Shown here: positions 1-8,522 of the stretch, piece by piece
Layout: every line of letters starts with the position of its first letter
Position numbering within the stretch: position 1 is the stretch's first letter
Assembly (NCBI RefSeq): GCF_004365355.1
Contig: NZ_SODP01000002.1
Span: forward strand, 1,545,838 to 1,609,837
Length of the DNA: 64,000 nt
Source: Kribbella pratensis
GTDB lineage: Bacteria; Actinomycetota; Actinomycetes; Propionibacteriales; Kribbellaceae
Reading direction: 5' to 3'
The notes under the pieces: generated by a model
Told to the model about the DNA's origin: nothing
What the model saw: only the letters and a program-made list of their open reading frames with translations
Databases searched by the model: none
Made by a program: the position numbers and the translations under genes

Positions 1-742
1 CTACCCGGCGTACTTCGAGGAGCTCGAGTACGGCTATCCGCGCAACGACCGCCTGCTCACCGCGACCCTCGACGACGTCCGGGCGATCCGGGCCGAGCTG
101 GGCTTCGACGACTCGCACCTGGTCATCCTCTACGCGCCGACCTTCCGCGACGGGGTCGACTCGGTCCGCCTGCCGACCGGGTTGAAGGACCTCGGCGGGA
201 CCGGTCTCCAGCTCGACCCGGGCCAGCTGGCCGGCGCGGCCGGCGACCACGGCCGGGTGCTCGTGCGGACGCACTATTCGTTGTCCACGGCACCGGAATC
301 GCACGACGGCAAGGTGCTCGACGTGTCCCGGCATCCGCGGGTCGAGGACCTGCTGCTGGCCGCCGACGTACTGATCTCGGACTACTCGTCGATCACCTTC
401 GACTACGCGAACCTCGACCGGCCGATCATGCTGCACGTCGAGGACCAGGGGTTCTACAACAGCCGGCGCGGGACGTACTTCGACGTCGCCGACTTCCCGC
501 CCGGGGTGGTGACGCGATCGTCCGACGAGCTGTTCGCCGCGTTGCGGAACGGCACCTTCGCGACGCCGGAGGCGGCCAAGCACCGGCACCTCTACCGGGA
601 GAAGTTCTGCGAGTTCGACGACGGCCAGGCGGCCGAGCGCGTCGTACGGCGGGTCTTCCTGGGCGAGACCGACGTCCCCGCGATCGTGCCATTGGCCGAC
701 CGGTCACCGGCGCCCTCGGCGTACTTCGTGCATAATGGCTGA
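1..742 (+). CDS. CDP-glycerol glycerophosphotransferase-like protein (TagF/TagB family), 3' part
   Basis: The reading frame is open from base 2, so the 5' end lies outside the window. The visible 246 residues form the C-terminal half of a Glyphos_transf (GT-B-like) domain: a GYPRND motif near the start, then ILYAPTFRD, VLVRTH, and the signature DLLLAADVLISDYSSITFDY. Family members transfer glycerol- or ribitol-phosphate from CDP-alditols to wall teichoic acid chains at the inner membrane face. In actinomycetes many such proteins are fused to a GT2 domain; whether this one is cannot be seen. Its position next to a nonulosonate and glycosyltransferase region suggests wall-polymer synthesis. It ends one base before the leader ORF of argS. 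The family is secure; the substrate is not. Confidence 0.85.
   Translation, partial: YPAYFEELEYGYPRNDRLLTATLDDVRAIRAELGFDDSHLVILYAPTFRDGVDSVRLPTGLKDLGGTGLQLDPGQLAGAAGDHGRVLVRTHYSLSTAPESHDGKVLDVSRHPRVEDLLLAADVLISDYSSITFDYANLDRPIMLHVEDQGFYNSRRGTYFDVADFPPGVVTRSSDELFAALRNGTFATPEAAKHRHLYREKFCEFDDGQAAERVVRRVFLGETDVPAIVPLADRSPAPSAYFVHNG
731..736 (+). promoter_or_regulatory. -10 box for leaderless argS leader transcript
   Basis: CATAAT lies within the last codons of the upstream gene and is followed by 7 nt and then the ATG at 744. This places the predicted transcription start at or one base before the leader-peptide start codon. No convincing -35 was seen. Confidence 0.5.
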
Positions 743-743
743 C

Positions 744-815
744 ATGTCGATCAGCCTGAAGCCGTCCCACGCCCTGCGCGTGAGCTTCAGCCTGCGACGA
801 CGACGCACTGTCTGA
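744..815 (+). CDS. Arginine-rich leader peptide upstream of argS (candidate attenuator)
   Basis: This is a 23-codon ORF, MSISLKPSHALRVSFSLRRRRTV, lying between the TagF-like gene and argS. Four consecutive arginine codons (CGA CGA CGA CGC, 795-806) sit just before the stop; CGA is rare in high-GC actinomycetes. It starts 7 nt after a CATAAT -10 box, so its mRNA would be leaderless. Two competing stems can be drawn: ctgaagc 756-762 with gcttcag 784-790, and a bulged pairing of the Arg-codon region (about 803-810) with 834-842 ahead of the argS RBS. Leader peptides before trpS and leuS have been predicted in Streptomyces, so an Arg leader before argS fits the principle. Translation and regulation are inferred. 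Confidence 0.6.
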   Translation: MSISLKPSHALRVSFSLRRRRTV

Positions 816-859
816 ACACCCCAGCCTGTTCCAGTCGCGTCTCTTCGAAGGACCCTGTT

Positions 860-2542
860 ATGTCCGCAGTTCTGCCTGTCCTTGCCACCAGACTGTCCGC
901 TGCCGCCGAGGCCGCCTTCGGCACGCCCTACGACCCGGAGTTGCGGGCGGCCACCAAGCCCGAGTTCGGCCACTACCAGAGCAATCTGGCCCTGCGGATC
1001 GGCAACTCGCTCAAACAGCCGCCGCGGGATGTCGCGGCACGCCTGCTGCAAGAGCTGAACCTCGACGACCTCTGCGAACAGCCAACCATCGCCGGGCCCG
1101 GATTCATCAACCTGACGCTGCTGCAGTCCACCCTGGCCAAGGCTGTCAACGAGCCGGAATCCTTTACCAGCAACGGGCAACGGGTCGTCGTCGACTATTC
1201 GCAGCCGAACGTCGCGAAGCAGATGCACGTCGGCCATCTCCGGTCGACGGTGATCGGCGACGCACTGTGCAACGTGCTGACGTACGTCGGGTACGAGGTG
1301 ATCCGGCAGAACCACGTCGGCGACTGGGGAACGCAGTACGGGATGATGATCGAGCAGCTGCTCGAGGAGGGCGGGACCGCGGAATCCCTTGATCTGGAGG
1401 GATTGCAGCACCTGTACGAGCGGAGCCGGAAACACTTCGATGCTGATGGCAACTTCGCCGACAAGGCCAGGCTGCGGGTCGTCAAGCTACAGTCCGGCGA
1501 TCCGGAGACCCTCGCCGGCTGGCAACACATGGTCGACGTCTCCCTGGACGACTTCGAGAAGGTCTACGCCCTACTCGGATCGAACCTCGCAAGAGAAGAC
1601 GTAGTCGGTGAAAGCGCCTACAACGACGGCCTCCCACAGGTCGTCGCCGACCTCGATCACCAGGGCCTCCTGACCGAGTCCGACGGCGCCATGTGCGCCT
1701 TCCTCCCCGGATTTCTTGGCCGCGACGGCAGTCCGCTCCCTGTGATCGTCCGGAAGTCCGACAGCGGATTCGGCTACAGCGCAACCGATCTGGCCGCGAT
1801 CAGACACCGGATCAACACCCTCCACGCCGACCGGATCGTGTACGTCGTGGACCACCGGCAGGCGCTGCACTTCGACATGATCTTCACGCTGGCCCGAGCG
1901 GCCGGCTGGCTGCCGGAGACCGTGCCGGCCGAGCACGTGGAGTTCGGCACCGTCCTCGGGCCGAACGGAAAGCCCTTCAAAACGAGAGCCGGCGGCACGG
2001 TCAAGCTGGTCGAACTACTGGACAGCGCAGTCGCCCGGGCCGACTCTCTGCTGGAAGGCCGGGACGGAGTCGACCGGACAGCGACCGCGCGGGCAGTCGG
2101 CATCGGCGCCGTCAAGTACGCGGACCTGTCGAGCGACCGGGGTAACGACTACGTGTTCGACCTGGACCGGATGGTCGCGATGACCGGCAACACCGGACCG
2201 TACCTCCAGTACGCGCACGCCCGGCTCACCAGACTCCTGTCCAAAGCTGAGACGGCAACAGAGGTCACCGAGCTCAAGGACCCCGCCGAGCAGCGGCTGG
2301 CCCTCCTCCTGACCGGCTTCGCGGCCACCGTCGCGCAGGTCGCCGAGACGCTCCAGCCACACAGACTATGCACCTATCTGTACGACGTAGCGTCCGCTCT
2401 CTCCATCTTCTACGAGCAGTGCCCGGTTCTCAGCAGCGAAGGCACGACCAGAGCAAGCCGGATCGCCCTCTGCGCTGCAACCCGCGCCGTGTTGCAGGAT
2501 GGACTCGGCCTGCTCGGTATCGAGGCCCCTGACGCGATGTGA
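860..2542 (+). CDS. argS: Arginyl-tRNA synthetase
   Basis: The 560-residue protein charges tRNA-Arg with arginine in the cytoplasm (class I synthetase). Visible features are the N-terminal Arg-tRNA synthetase domain (about 1-90), the HIGH-type motif HVGH in KQMHVGHLRST (about 117-127), a KMSK-equivalent loop around GKPFKTRAGG (about 370-380), the anticodon-binding all-alpha C-terminal domain, and the typical ending LLGIEAPDAM. Length matches bacterial ArgS. The ATG at 860 has a gaagga RBS 6-7 nt upstream. An arginine-codon leader ORF precedes it, suggesting control by arginyl-tRNA supply. The following esterase starts 16 nt downstream and may be co-transcribed. Confidence 0.97.
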   Translation: MSAVLPVLATRLSAAAEAAFGTPYDPELRAATKPEFGHYQSNLALRIGNSLKQPPRDVAARLLQELNLDDLCEQPTIAGPGFINLTLLQSTLAKAVNEPESFTSNGQRVVVDYSQPNVAKQMHVGHLRSTVIGDALCNVLTYVGYEVIRQNHVGDWGTQYGMMIEQLLEEGGTAESLDLEGLQHLYERSRKHFDADGNFADKARLRVVKLQSGDPETLAGWQHMVDVSLDDFEKVYALLGSNLAREDVVGESAYNDGLPQVVADLDHQGLLTESDGAMCAFLPGFLGRDGSPLPVIVRKSDSGFGYSATDLAAIRHRINTLHADRIVYVVDHRQALHFDMIFTLARAAGWLPETVPAEHVEFGTVLGPNGKPFKTRAGGTVKLVELLDSAVARADSLLEGRDGVDRTATARAVGIGAVKYADLSSDRGNDYVFDLDRMVAMTGNTGPYLQYAHARLTRLLSKAETATEVTELKDPAEQRLALLLTGFAATVAQVAETLQPHRLCTYLYDVASALSIFYEQCPVLSSEGTTRASRIALCAATRAVLQDGLGLLGIEAPDAM

Positions 2543-2558
2543 CTCACTGGAGGTACGG

Positions 2559-3587
2559 ATGCTGCCGTGGTCGGCCGAGCTGAACGGACGCTTGGAACAA
2601 CTGACGTTCACCAGCGAACTGCTGCGCGGGAACCCGCTCGGCGATCCGCACGAGCGCCCGGTGCTGGTCTACCTGCCGCCGGGGTACGACGAGTCGGAGG
2701 ACCGCTACCCGTCGATCTACGTGACGATGGGCTACACCGGACACGTCGGGATGTGGTTCAACCGGACTCCGTTCCGCCAGCCGTACCCGGAGTTGCTGGA
2801 CGCGATGTTCGCGGACGAGAGCGTGCCGCGGGCGGTAGTGGTGTTCGTCGACTCCTGGACGAAGTACGGCGGCAGCCAGTGCCTCGACTCGCCGGGCACC
2901 GGGCAATACCAGTCGTATCTGTGCGACGAGATCGTGCCGTGGATCGACTCGACGTACCGGACCGTGGCCGACCGCGACCACCGCGCTGTGACGGGCAAGT
3001 CGAGTGGTGGGTACACGGCTATGGTGACGCCGTTGCTGCGGCCGGATGTGTTCGGGGCACTCGCCACCCACGCCGGTGACGCGCTCTTCGACGTCTGCTA
3101 CCGGCCGGAGTTCCCGGAGCGTGCGCGGACGCTGCGGGACAAGTACGACGGCAGCTACGAGAAGTACTTCGAGGTGCTGGCGACCCGGACCGGCCGTACG
3201 ACGAACGAGGACCTGCACCTGCTGGAGATGTACGGCTACGCGTCGGCGTACTCCGCTGAGCCCGACGGCACGGTACTACTGCCGTTCGACGACCTCGGGT
3301 CGATCGTCCCGGACGTCTGGGCGCGCTGGCTGTCGCGGGACCCGGTGGAGATGGTCAAGGAGCCGCAGTACGCCGATGCACTGCGCTCGCTCCGCGCGGT
3401 GTGGATCGACGCGGGCAAGCAGGACGAGTACTACCTCGACCTGGGCGCGACCGCGTTCCACCGGGCCGCGCAGCAGGCCGGTCTGCCGGACGAACGGATG
3501 CACTTCGAGCTGTTCGAGGGCACGCACGGCGGGATCGAGTACCGCTACCCGATGGCGGTGCGGTGGCTCGCCGAACAGCTGAGCTAA
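2559..3587 (+). CDS. Putative esterase (alpha/beta-hydrolase fold, esterase D/PF00756 type)
   Basis: This is a 342-residue predicted cytoplasmic serine hydrolase. The PF00756-like core shows a nucleophile elbow GKSSGGY with Ser at about residue 148, a preceding strand of the VVVFVD type, and a C-terminal FEGTHGGIEYR segment that probably carries the catalytic His. No signal peptide is visible. The ATG at 2559 is preferred over upstream in-frame starts because a TGGAGG RBS lies 5 nt before it and the upstream residues overlap argS. Substrate is unknown; relatives hydrolyse acyl esters or act as mycolyltransferase-fold enzymes. The 16-nt gap to argS suggests co-transcription without a functional link. 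Confidence 0.8.
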   Translation: MLPWSAELNGRLEQLTFTSELLRGNPLGDPHERPVLVYLPPGYDESEDRYPSIYVTMGYTGHVGMWFNRTPFRQPYPELLDAMFADESVPRAVVVFVDSWTKYGGSQCLDSPGTGQYQSYLCDEIVPWIDSTYRTVADRDHRAVTGKSSGGYTAMVTPLLRPDVFGALATHAGDALFDVCYRPEFPERARTLRDKYDGSYEKYFEVLATRTGRTTNEDLHLLEMYGYASAYSAEPDGTVLLPFDDLGSIVPDVWARWLSRDPVEMVKEPQYADALRSLRAVWIDAGKQDEYYLDLGATAFHRAAQQAGLPDERMHFELFEGTHGGIEYRYPMAVRWLAEQLS

Positions 3588-3615
3588 TTGACGTGCCTCG
3601 ACCCTCCGGACGCCG

Positions 3616-3621
3616 TACCTT
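3616..3621 (+). promoter_or_regulatory. -10 box, leaderless promoter of the double-GNAT gene
   Basis: TACCTT is separated by exactly 6 nt from the ATG at 3628, the spacing expected when transcription starts at the start codon. There is no RBS upstream of that ATG. Confidence 0.5.
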
Positions 3622-3627
3622 CGTGCC

Positions 3628-4599
3628 ATGAAGTGGCCGGAGGGGATCGAGGCGCGCCCGATCGACAAGGATGACGTCGAGGCGTGGGCGGAGCTCGTCG
3701 CCGCCAAGGAAGAGGTCGACCAGGACGGCGAGAACTACAGCGCCGAGGACCTGGCCGAGCAGCTGGAGCACCCGCACCTGGACCTGGCCCACGACACGAT
3801 CGGCCTGTGGTCCGGCGACCGGATGATCGGCTACGGCATCGCGCATGTGAAGTCCGCCGTGGTGGACGTGGACCGGGTCAATGTCGAGGGCACCATCCAC
3901 CCTGAATGGCGCCGGCGGGGCCTCGGCACGATGCTGATGCGCTGGCTGATCCAGCGCGCCGGCGAACTGCACACCGCCAAACACCCGGAAGCCCCCGGTC
4001 AGGTCGGCGTGGGCGCGAGCAGCGCCAATGCCGGCGCGGACCGGATGCTGCGCAACCTCGGATTCGAGGAGGAGCGCTACTTCTTCGACATGCGCCGGCC
4101 GCTCGACCAGCCGATCCCGGACGCGCCGGTCGCCGGCGGGCTCAAGCTGAGGTCGTACGACACATCGTACGAGGAAGCGTTGCGGCTGGCCCACTACGAG
4201 GCCTTCTCCGACCACTGGGGCTGGACGCCGCCCACCACAGAGGGCTGGCGAGCCAGGAACGTCGGATCACGTGCTTTCCGCGGCCAGCAGTCGTACTACG
4301 TCCTGGACGGCGACGTCGTGGCGGCGTACGCCAACGCCTACGAGTGGGACGCCGACACCGAGGTGACGGGGGTCCGGGAGCTGTACATCGGCCAGGTCGG
4401 CACCCGGCGGGCGTACCGCGGACGCGGACTGGCCCGCGCGGCCCTGGCGAAGGTGCTCGCCAAGGCCGCAGAGGCCGGGTACCAGCGGGCCGCGCTCGGA
4501 GTCGACGCCGACAACCCGACCGGAGCCCTCGGTCTGTACGAGCGCCTCGGCTTCGTCACTCACCAGAAGTTCATCAGCTACCAGCTGCCGCTGGGTTGA
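3628..4599 (+). CDS. Tandem GNAT-domain N-acetyltransferase
   Basis: This 323-residue protein has two Gcn5-related acetyltransferase domains, an arrangement like mycothiol synthase. The N-terminal domain (about 1-155) shows the acetyl-CoA pyrophosphate loop RRRGLGTMLM. The C-terminal domain (about 170-323) shows a clearer one, AYRGRGLARAAL, followed by ALGVDADNPTGALGLYERLGF, a textbook GNAT motif B. The acceptor is unknown. It is unlikely to be MshD itself, since nothing mycothiol-related is adjacent. Its 3' end overlaps the convergent FAD oxidase gene by 26 nt. Confidence 0.85.
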   Translation: MKWPEGIEARPIDKDDVEAWAELVAAKEEVDQDGENYSAEDLAEQLEHPHLDLAHDTIGLWSGDRMIGYGIAHVKSAVVDVDRVNVEGTIHPEWRRRGLGTMLMRWLIQRAGELHTAKHPEAPGQVGVGASSANAGADRMLRNLGFEEERYFFDMRRPLDQPIPDAPVAGGLKLRSYDTSYEEALRLAHYEAFSDHWGWTPPTTEGWRARNVGSRAFRGQQSYYVLDGDVVAAYANAYEWDADTEVTGVRELYIGQVGTRRAYRGRGLARAALAKVLAKAAEAGYQRAALGVDADNPTGALGLYERLGFVTHQKFISYQLPLG

Positions 4600-5965
4600 T
4601 GTTCTGGTTCCGGTGGAACACGTTGTCCGGGTCGTACTTCCGCTTCAGCTCCACCAGCCGGTCGTACTTGTCGCCGTACGACGCCCGGATCCGCGCCTCC
4701 TCGGGCTCTGCCATACCGTTCACGTAGCTGCCGATGCTGATCGCATGCGGCTGCATGGCGTCCCAGAACGACCGTGCCCACGCCCGCTCCGGCTCCAGCG
4801 CTTCGAGGACCGGCGTGGTCGCGATCACGAACATCGCATAGCGTTCGCCCCGCTGTCCGCTGAACGCCGTGGCGTCGTCCGGCGTCTCGAGGTAGCCCTG
4901 GTCGAGGTGATAGAACATCGTCGCCGACATCGGCGACGTCTTCCGGGGGACCTGGTCGGTGATCACGTCGATCGCCGCGTCGGTCAGCGCCTCGAGGTAC
5001 GTGCCCTTCTCGTAGTGGAACGCACCCCACGCGTTCGGCTCGTCGAGCAGTTGCTGTACGGCGGCGTACGGCATCGGGGTGGCGAACTCGAACAGCGGCG
5101 GCACCAGCCCACGGATCCGGGCCATCGCCTCGGCATGCTGCTCCGGCGACCCGAAGCCAACCATCACGAGCGCGTAGCCGAGCTTGAAGTGATGCTCCGC
5201 CGGGACGAACGGCGCAGGTGGCGCGTTCAGGCAGGCGATCACCACGTTGACCTCGCGGGGCAGCGCCGGGATCACGTCGCGCGCCGCGCGCAGCATTTCG
5301 GAACCCTGCTCCTGGCCCCAGAACGCGATGCCGTAGTTCACGATCGGTCCGACCCGGTGCAACCGGAACTCGAACTCGGTGACGACCCCGAAGTTGCCGC
5401 CGCCACCACGGACGGCCCAGAACAGGTCGGCGTTCTCGTCCTCGGCGGCACGCAGGATGCTGCCGTCGGCGGTGACGACCTGGATCGACTCCAGGTTGTC
5501 GATGCTGAGTCCGTGCATCCGGGTCAGGAGCCCCATACCGCCGCCGAGCGTGAGCCCGCCGACGCCGGTGTGGCTGACGATGCCCGCCGGTACCGCGAGA
5601 CCGTGCTCCTGCGTAGCGCCGTCGAGATCCCGCAGCAGCGCTCCGCCGCCAACGCGAGCACGCCGCGCCTCGGGATCGACAGCGACCTGGTTGAGCCGGC
5701 TCAGGTCGATCATCAGACCACCGTCCACCGACGACAGTCCTGCCATGTTGTGGCCGCCGCCGCGGACGGCAATCTCCAGTCCCTCCGCCACCGCGTACCG
5801 AACGGCGGCCTGGACGTCCTCGGCCGAATGCACCTGGGCGATCACAGCCGGCTCCCGGACGTGCTCGGCATTCCACAACCGCCGAGCCTCGTCGTACCCC
5901 GCGTCCTCCGGTGCGAACACGGTCCCGCTCAACGCCGTGCGCAGTTCCCCCACCGTCAACGTCAT
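4574..5965 (-). CDS. FAD-binding oxidoreductase, berberine-bridge-enzyme-like
   Basis: The 463-residue flavoprotein has a PCMH-type FAD-binding domain (about 35-210) with RGGGHN, whose His is the usual 8-alpha covalent FAD anchor, then GVGGLTLGGGMG, and a C-terminal BBE motif ending in NVFHRNQNINP. The cysteine that gives bicovalent 6-S-cysteinyl FAD in many BBE enzymes is not visible in the AGIVSHTGVGG segment, so single covalent attachment is likely. No signal peptide is seen. The substrate is unknown; relatives oxidise sugars, alkaloids or polyketides. The minus-strand ATG at 5965 follows a gagggg RBS. Confidence 0.88.
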   Translation of the reverse strand: MTLTVGELRTALSGTVFAPEDAGYDEARRLWNAEHVREPAVIAQVHSAEDVQAAVRYAVAEGLEIAVRGGGHNMAGLSSVDGGLMIDLSRLNQVAVDPEARRARVGGGALLRDLDGATQEHGLAVPAGIVSHTGVGGLTLGGGMGLLTRMHGLSIDNLESIQVVTADGSILRAAEDENADLFWAVRGGGGNFGVVTEFEFRLHRVGPIVNYGIAFWGQEQGSEMLRAARDVIPALPREVNVVIACLNAPPAPFVPAEHHFKLGYALVMVGFGSPEQHAEAMARIRGLVPPLFEFATPMPYAAVQQLLDEPNAWGAFHYEKGTYLEALTDAAIDVITDQVPRKTSPMSATMFYHLDQGYLETPDDATAFSGQRGERYAMFVIATTPVLEALEPERAWARSFWDAMQPHAISIGSYVNGMAEPEEARIRASYGDKYDRLVELKRKYDPDNVFHRNQNINPAAAGS

Positions 5966-6118
5966 TCCAGTCCCCTCCCCGATGTGTTGCCGCCGGGCCA
6001 GGTGCCCGGCTTCGCTTGTCAGCGTTCTTTCGGGCAGCCTGCAGACTCGCCGGGGTTATCCACAAGGGAACGGATTCCCGGTTGGGCAGGAACTTCGCTG
6101 GGTGTCAGACTCGTCGGC

Positions 6119-7324
6119 GTGAGTGACGAGGAAATCCTGCAATTGTTACCGATCACGGCTGCCGTCGTGGCGATGCGCGACGATCGCGCCGACGAACACC
6201 TGGCCCGACTGGGCGCGTACGACGAGCGCGACCAGGCGCAGGTGGACCGTTGTGTGCAGGCGTTCCTCACCGGACTGCTCCGCACCACCTGGGAGCGCGG
6301 CTGGGCGCCGGCCGACGTCGTCCAGCACGGCCGCCGCAGCCTGGATCCCGGCGTCGAGCCGCTGCTGCTGGCCGCGATCGCCGCCGAACACGTGGGCTAC
6401 AAGGCCGCGACGATCGACTCCCGCTGGCTCGAACAACTGAGTGACCTCGGCGTCCCGCAGCCGTTCACCGAGCTGAGCCTGACGGCGTGGGCCGCCGGTG
6501 CTCGCGTCGGCCGCTACCTCACCTTGCACCACGCGCTGTCCCTGGCCGGTTTCCTCCAAACGCTCCCGGTCCTGGCGCGGATCTTTCCACTGCCCGGTAC
6601 GACGGTCCGCCAGCCGCACCATGTCGTGCCGGCGAACGGGAAGATGCTGGCGCGGATTCGTGCGCTGCTCGCCAAGGCGGAGGCGACCGAGTTTCCGGAT
6701 GAGGCCGAGGCGCTGTCGGGGAAGGCGCAGGAGTTGATGGCCAAGTTCTCGCTGGACAGTGCGCTGGTCGAGGCGGACGTGGAGCTCCCGGACGACTCAG
6801 CTGCCCGGCGGCTGTGGGTCGAGACGCCGTACGTGTCGGCCAAGGCGCAACTGGTCGGCGCGGTCGCGTCGGCAAACCGGTGCCGGACGGTAGTGATCGA
6901 CGACCTGGCTGTGGTCACGATCGTCGGCGCGGAGGTTGATCTGCAGCACACGGAGATCCTCAGCACCTCGCTGCTCGTGCAGGCGAACCGGGCAATGATT
7001 GCCGCTGGCAAGCACATCGGTCATCGGGGTGAGTCCAGGACGCGCTCGTTCCGGCAGTCGTTCCTGATGGCGTATGCGTTGCGGATCGGCGAACGGCTGG
7101 AGCAGACCGCGGCCGCGACGCAGGCCGCCGTACCGGAAGCGGATGCGGGTCGTCTGCTGCCGGTGCTGGCCAAGCGGGAGGAGCAGGTGGACGCGCTGTT
7201 CACGCAGCTGTTCCCGAACACGACGACCCGGCGGACGCGGATCACCAACGGCGCGGGATGGCACGCGGGCCTGACCGCCGCCGACCAGGCCCAGCTCGAC
7301 GCCCGCCGGCAGGTGCGGAGGTGA
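6119..7324 (+). CDS. DUF2786 domain-containing protein
   Basis: This is a 401-residue cytoplasmic protein. A DUF2786 core begins at about residue 180 (MLARIRALLAKAEATEF, then AEALSGKAQELMAKFSLD), preceded by an all-helical region of unknown role. The GTG at 6119 is chosen because homology-like sequence (VSDEEILQLLP) starts there; the frame stays open much further upstream only because it is antisense to the FAD oxidase. DUF2786 proteins are common in actinomycetes and occur in phages; function is unknown, with a nucleic-acid role often guessed. The stop overlaps the next gene's GTG start. Confidence 0.8.
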   Translation: MSDEEILQLLPITAAVVAMRDDRADEHLARLGAYDERDQAQVDRCVQAFLTGLLRTTWERGWAPADVVQHGRRSLDPGVEPLLLAAIAAEHVGYKAATIDSRWLEQLSDLGVPQPFTELSLTAWAAGARVGRYLTLHHALSLAGFLQTLPVLARIFPLPGTTVRQPHHVVPANGKMLARIRALLAKAEATEFPDEAEALSGKAQELMAKFSLDSALVEADVELPDDSAARRLWVETPYVSAKAQLVGAVASANRCRTVVIDDLAVVTIVGAEVDLQHTEILSTSLLVQANRAMIAAGKHIGHRGESRTRSFRQSFLMAYALRIGERLEQTAAATQAAVPEADAGRLLPVLAKREEQVDALFTQLFPNTTTRRTRITNGAGWHAGLTAADQAQLDARRQVRR

Positions 7325-7839
7325 AGATCGAGGAGACCACAATCCCTGGAGTACTGCGGATCGAGCTCGAGGTGAAGCCCAACCACGACGGGTGGTTCAA
7401 GGAGAACTTCCACCGCGAGAAGCTGGCCGAGCTCGGGATGGACGTCGTACAGCACAACGTCGCGTACTTCGCCGAAGCCGGGATCGTCCGTGGCATCCAC
7501 GCCGAGCCGTGGGACAAGTACATGTCGCCGTCATCGGGTCGGGTGTTCGCGGCGATCGTCGACCTGCGGGACAACGAGACCTTCGGCCGGGTGGAGACGT
7601 TCGAGCTCGGTCCGGAGCAGGCGTTGTACGTGCCGCGCGAGGTCGGGAATTCGTTCTGCACGGTGACGCCGCACACGACGTACAACTTCCTGGTGAACGA
7701 GCACTGGTCGCCGGAGCGGGTGGCCGTGGATCTGTTCGACCCGGAGCTGGCGATCGAGTGGCCGGTCCGGGAGCTCAACTACACCGAGCGGGACGCTGCT
7801 AACCCTTCGCTGGAGAAGCTGCGGCAGCAGCGGGTCTGA
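7321..7839 (+). CDS. RmlC-like cupin (dTDP-4-dehydrorhamnose 3,5-epimerase family)
   Basis: The 172-residue protein matches the RmlC cupin family, which epimerises C3/C5 of dTDP-4-keto-6-deoxyhexoses. It shows KPNHDGWFKENFHREK, VQHNVAYFAEAGIVRGIHAEPWDKY (normally the catalytic-His region, GxxRGxHxQ in classical RmlC), and a C-terminal LAIEWPVRELNYTERDA. The GTG at 7321 overlaps the upstream stop as GTGA, with a cggagg RBS. It is slightly shorter than typical RmlC (about 180-200). No other dTDP-sugar genes are adjacent, so its sugar-nucleotide substrate is unproven. Its tail overlaps the convergent TetR gene by 41 nt. Confidence 0.82.
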   Translation: MKIEETTIPGVLRIELEVKPNHDGWFKENFHREKLAELGMDVVQHNVAYFAEAGIVRGIHAEPWDKYMSPSSGRVFAAIVDLRDNETFGRVETFELGPEQALYVPREVGNSFCTVTPHTTYNFLVNEHWSPERVAVDLFDPELAIEWPVRELNYTERDAANPSLEKLRQQRV

Positions 7840-8398
7840 GCCCGCACAACACGATGTCGAGCAGGCGGTTGGCCTGCTCGGGCTCGATGTCGCGGCCCAT
7901 GTTGATGCCGCCGACCAGCCGCATCACGTCGGCCAGGTCGAGCTCCGCCCGCACCTCGCCGGCCGCTTTCGCCTTGTCCAGCAGAAGATTCCCGGCCTCC
8001 TGCACGTTCACCTTGCAGGCCTTGAAGAACGGCGAATCTTTGCCCAGGGCAACCGTAAGCTCGCTGGCCAGCGTGCCCTTGGACAAGCCGTACCCGAGGA
8101 AGCTGCGCAGCCACGCGGCCAGCGCGTCGAACGGCTCCAACTCACGGTCGAAGTCGTACGCCCGGTCGCAGACCGACTGGATCTCCTCGACGTAGACGGC
8201 CTCGAGCAGCGCGGTCCGGCTCGGGAACCGCCGGTACAACGTGCCGATGCCGACTCCGGCGCGGCGGGCGATCTCCTCCAGCGAGCTGTCGGTGCCGTGC
8301 TCGGCGAAGGTTTCCCGGGCGGCCGTCACCAGGCGGTCGTAGTTCCGGGCCGCGTCCGCACGGGTCGGCCGCGTGCACGGCAGCGGTTGCGGCGCCAT
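7799..8398 (-). CDS. TetR-family transcriptional regulator
   Basis: The 199-residue regulator has an N-terminal HTH (about 12-60; LEEIARRAGVGIGTLYRRF is a canonical TetR helix-turn-helix) and a helical ligand-binding C-terminus. The ATG at 8398 is chosen because a GAGGAGG RBS lies 4-5 nt upstream, inside the region an upstream GTG start would translate. It is divergent from an MFS drug transporter, and two closely similar palindromes occupy the shared intergenic region. It probably represses the transporter and itself, relieved by a toxic ligand. Confidence 0.9.
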   Translation of the reverse strand: MAPQPLPCTRPTRADAARNYDRLVTAARETFAEHGTDSSLEEIARRAGVGIGTLYRRFPSRTALLEAVYVEEIQSVCDRAYDFDRELEPFDALAAWLRSFLGYGLSKGTLASELTVALGKDSPFFKACKVNVQEAGNLLLDKAKAAGEVRAELDLADVMRLVGGINMGRDIEPEQANRLLDIVLCGLRPAAAAASPAKG

Positions 8399-8441
8399 CC
8401 AACCTCCTCGCACGGGTCTGTTCAGAATATCGCTTGCAAAG

Positions 8442-8456
8442 CGGAGGATGCCTCCG
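8442..8456. promoter_or_regulatory. Candidate TetR operator site 1
   Basis: CGGAGGATGCCTCCG is a 15-bp palindrome with 6-bp arms. It is one of two near-identical elements, 24 bp centre to centre, between the divergent tetR and MFS genes. It lies 43 bp upstream of the tetR start. Confidence 0.65.
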
Positions 8457-8465
8457 TATCGTATC

Positions 8466-8480
8466 CGGAGGAGCGCTCCG
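8466..8480. promoter_or_regulatory. Candidate TetR operator site 2
   Basis: CGGAGGAGCGCTCCG contains the perfect 10-bp palindrome GGAGCGCTCC and repeats the first seven bases of site 1. Together with site 1 it lies within a larger dyad (aaagcggag...ctccgcttt, 8438-8484). Confidence 0.65.
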
Positions 8481-8522
8481 CTTTCCTCTCACAACTGTAA
8501 CCCCCTCGGGGTAAGGAGCAAC

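Noticed and set aside
5991..6010. Hairpin gccgggc/gcccggc as a terminator
   Set aside because: It lies between the starts of two divergent genes (minus-strand FAD oxidase and plus-strand DUF2786), where no transcript should end. It is probably a chance GC-rich dyad or part of a leader.
4613..6118. A long plus-strand open frame continuous with the DUF2786 gene (apparent 903-aa protein)
   Set aside because: The upstream part is antisense to the FAD oxidase gene, has no similarity, and is rich in His/Arg/Glu as expected of a shadow frame. The real protein starts at the GTG at 6119.
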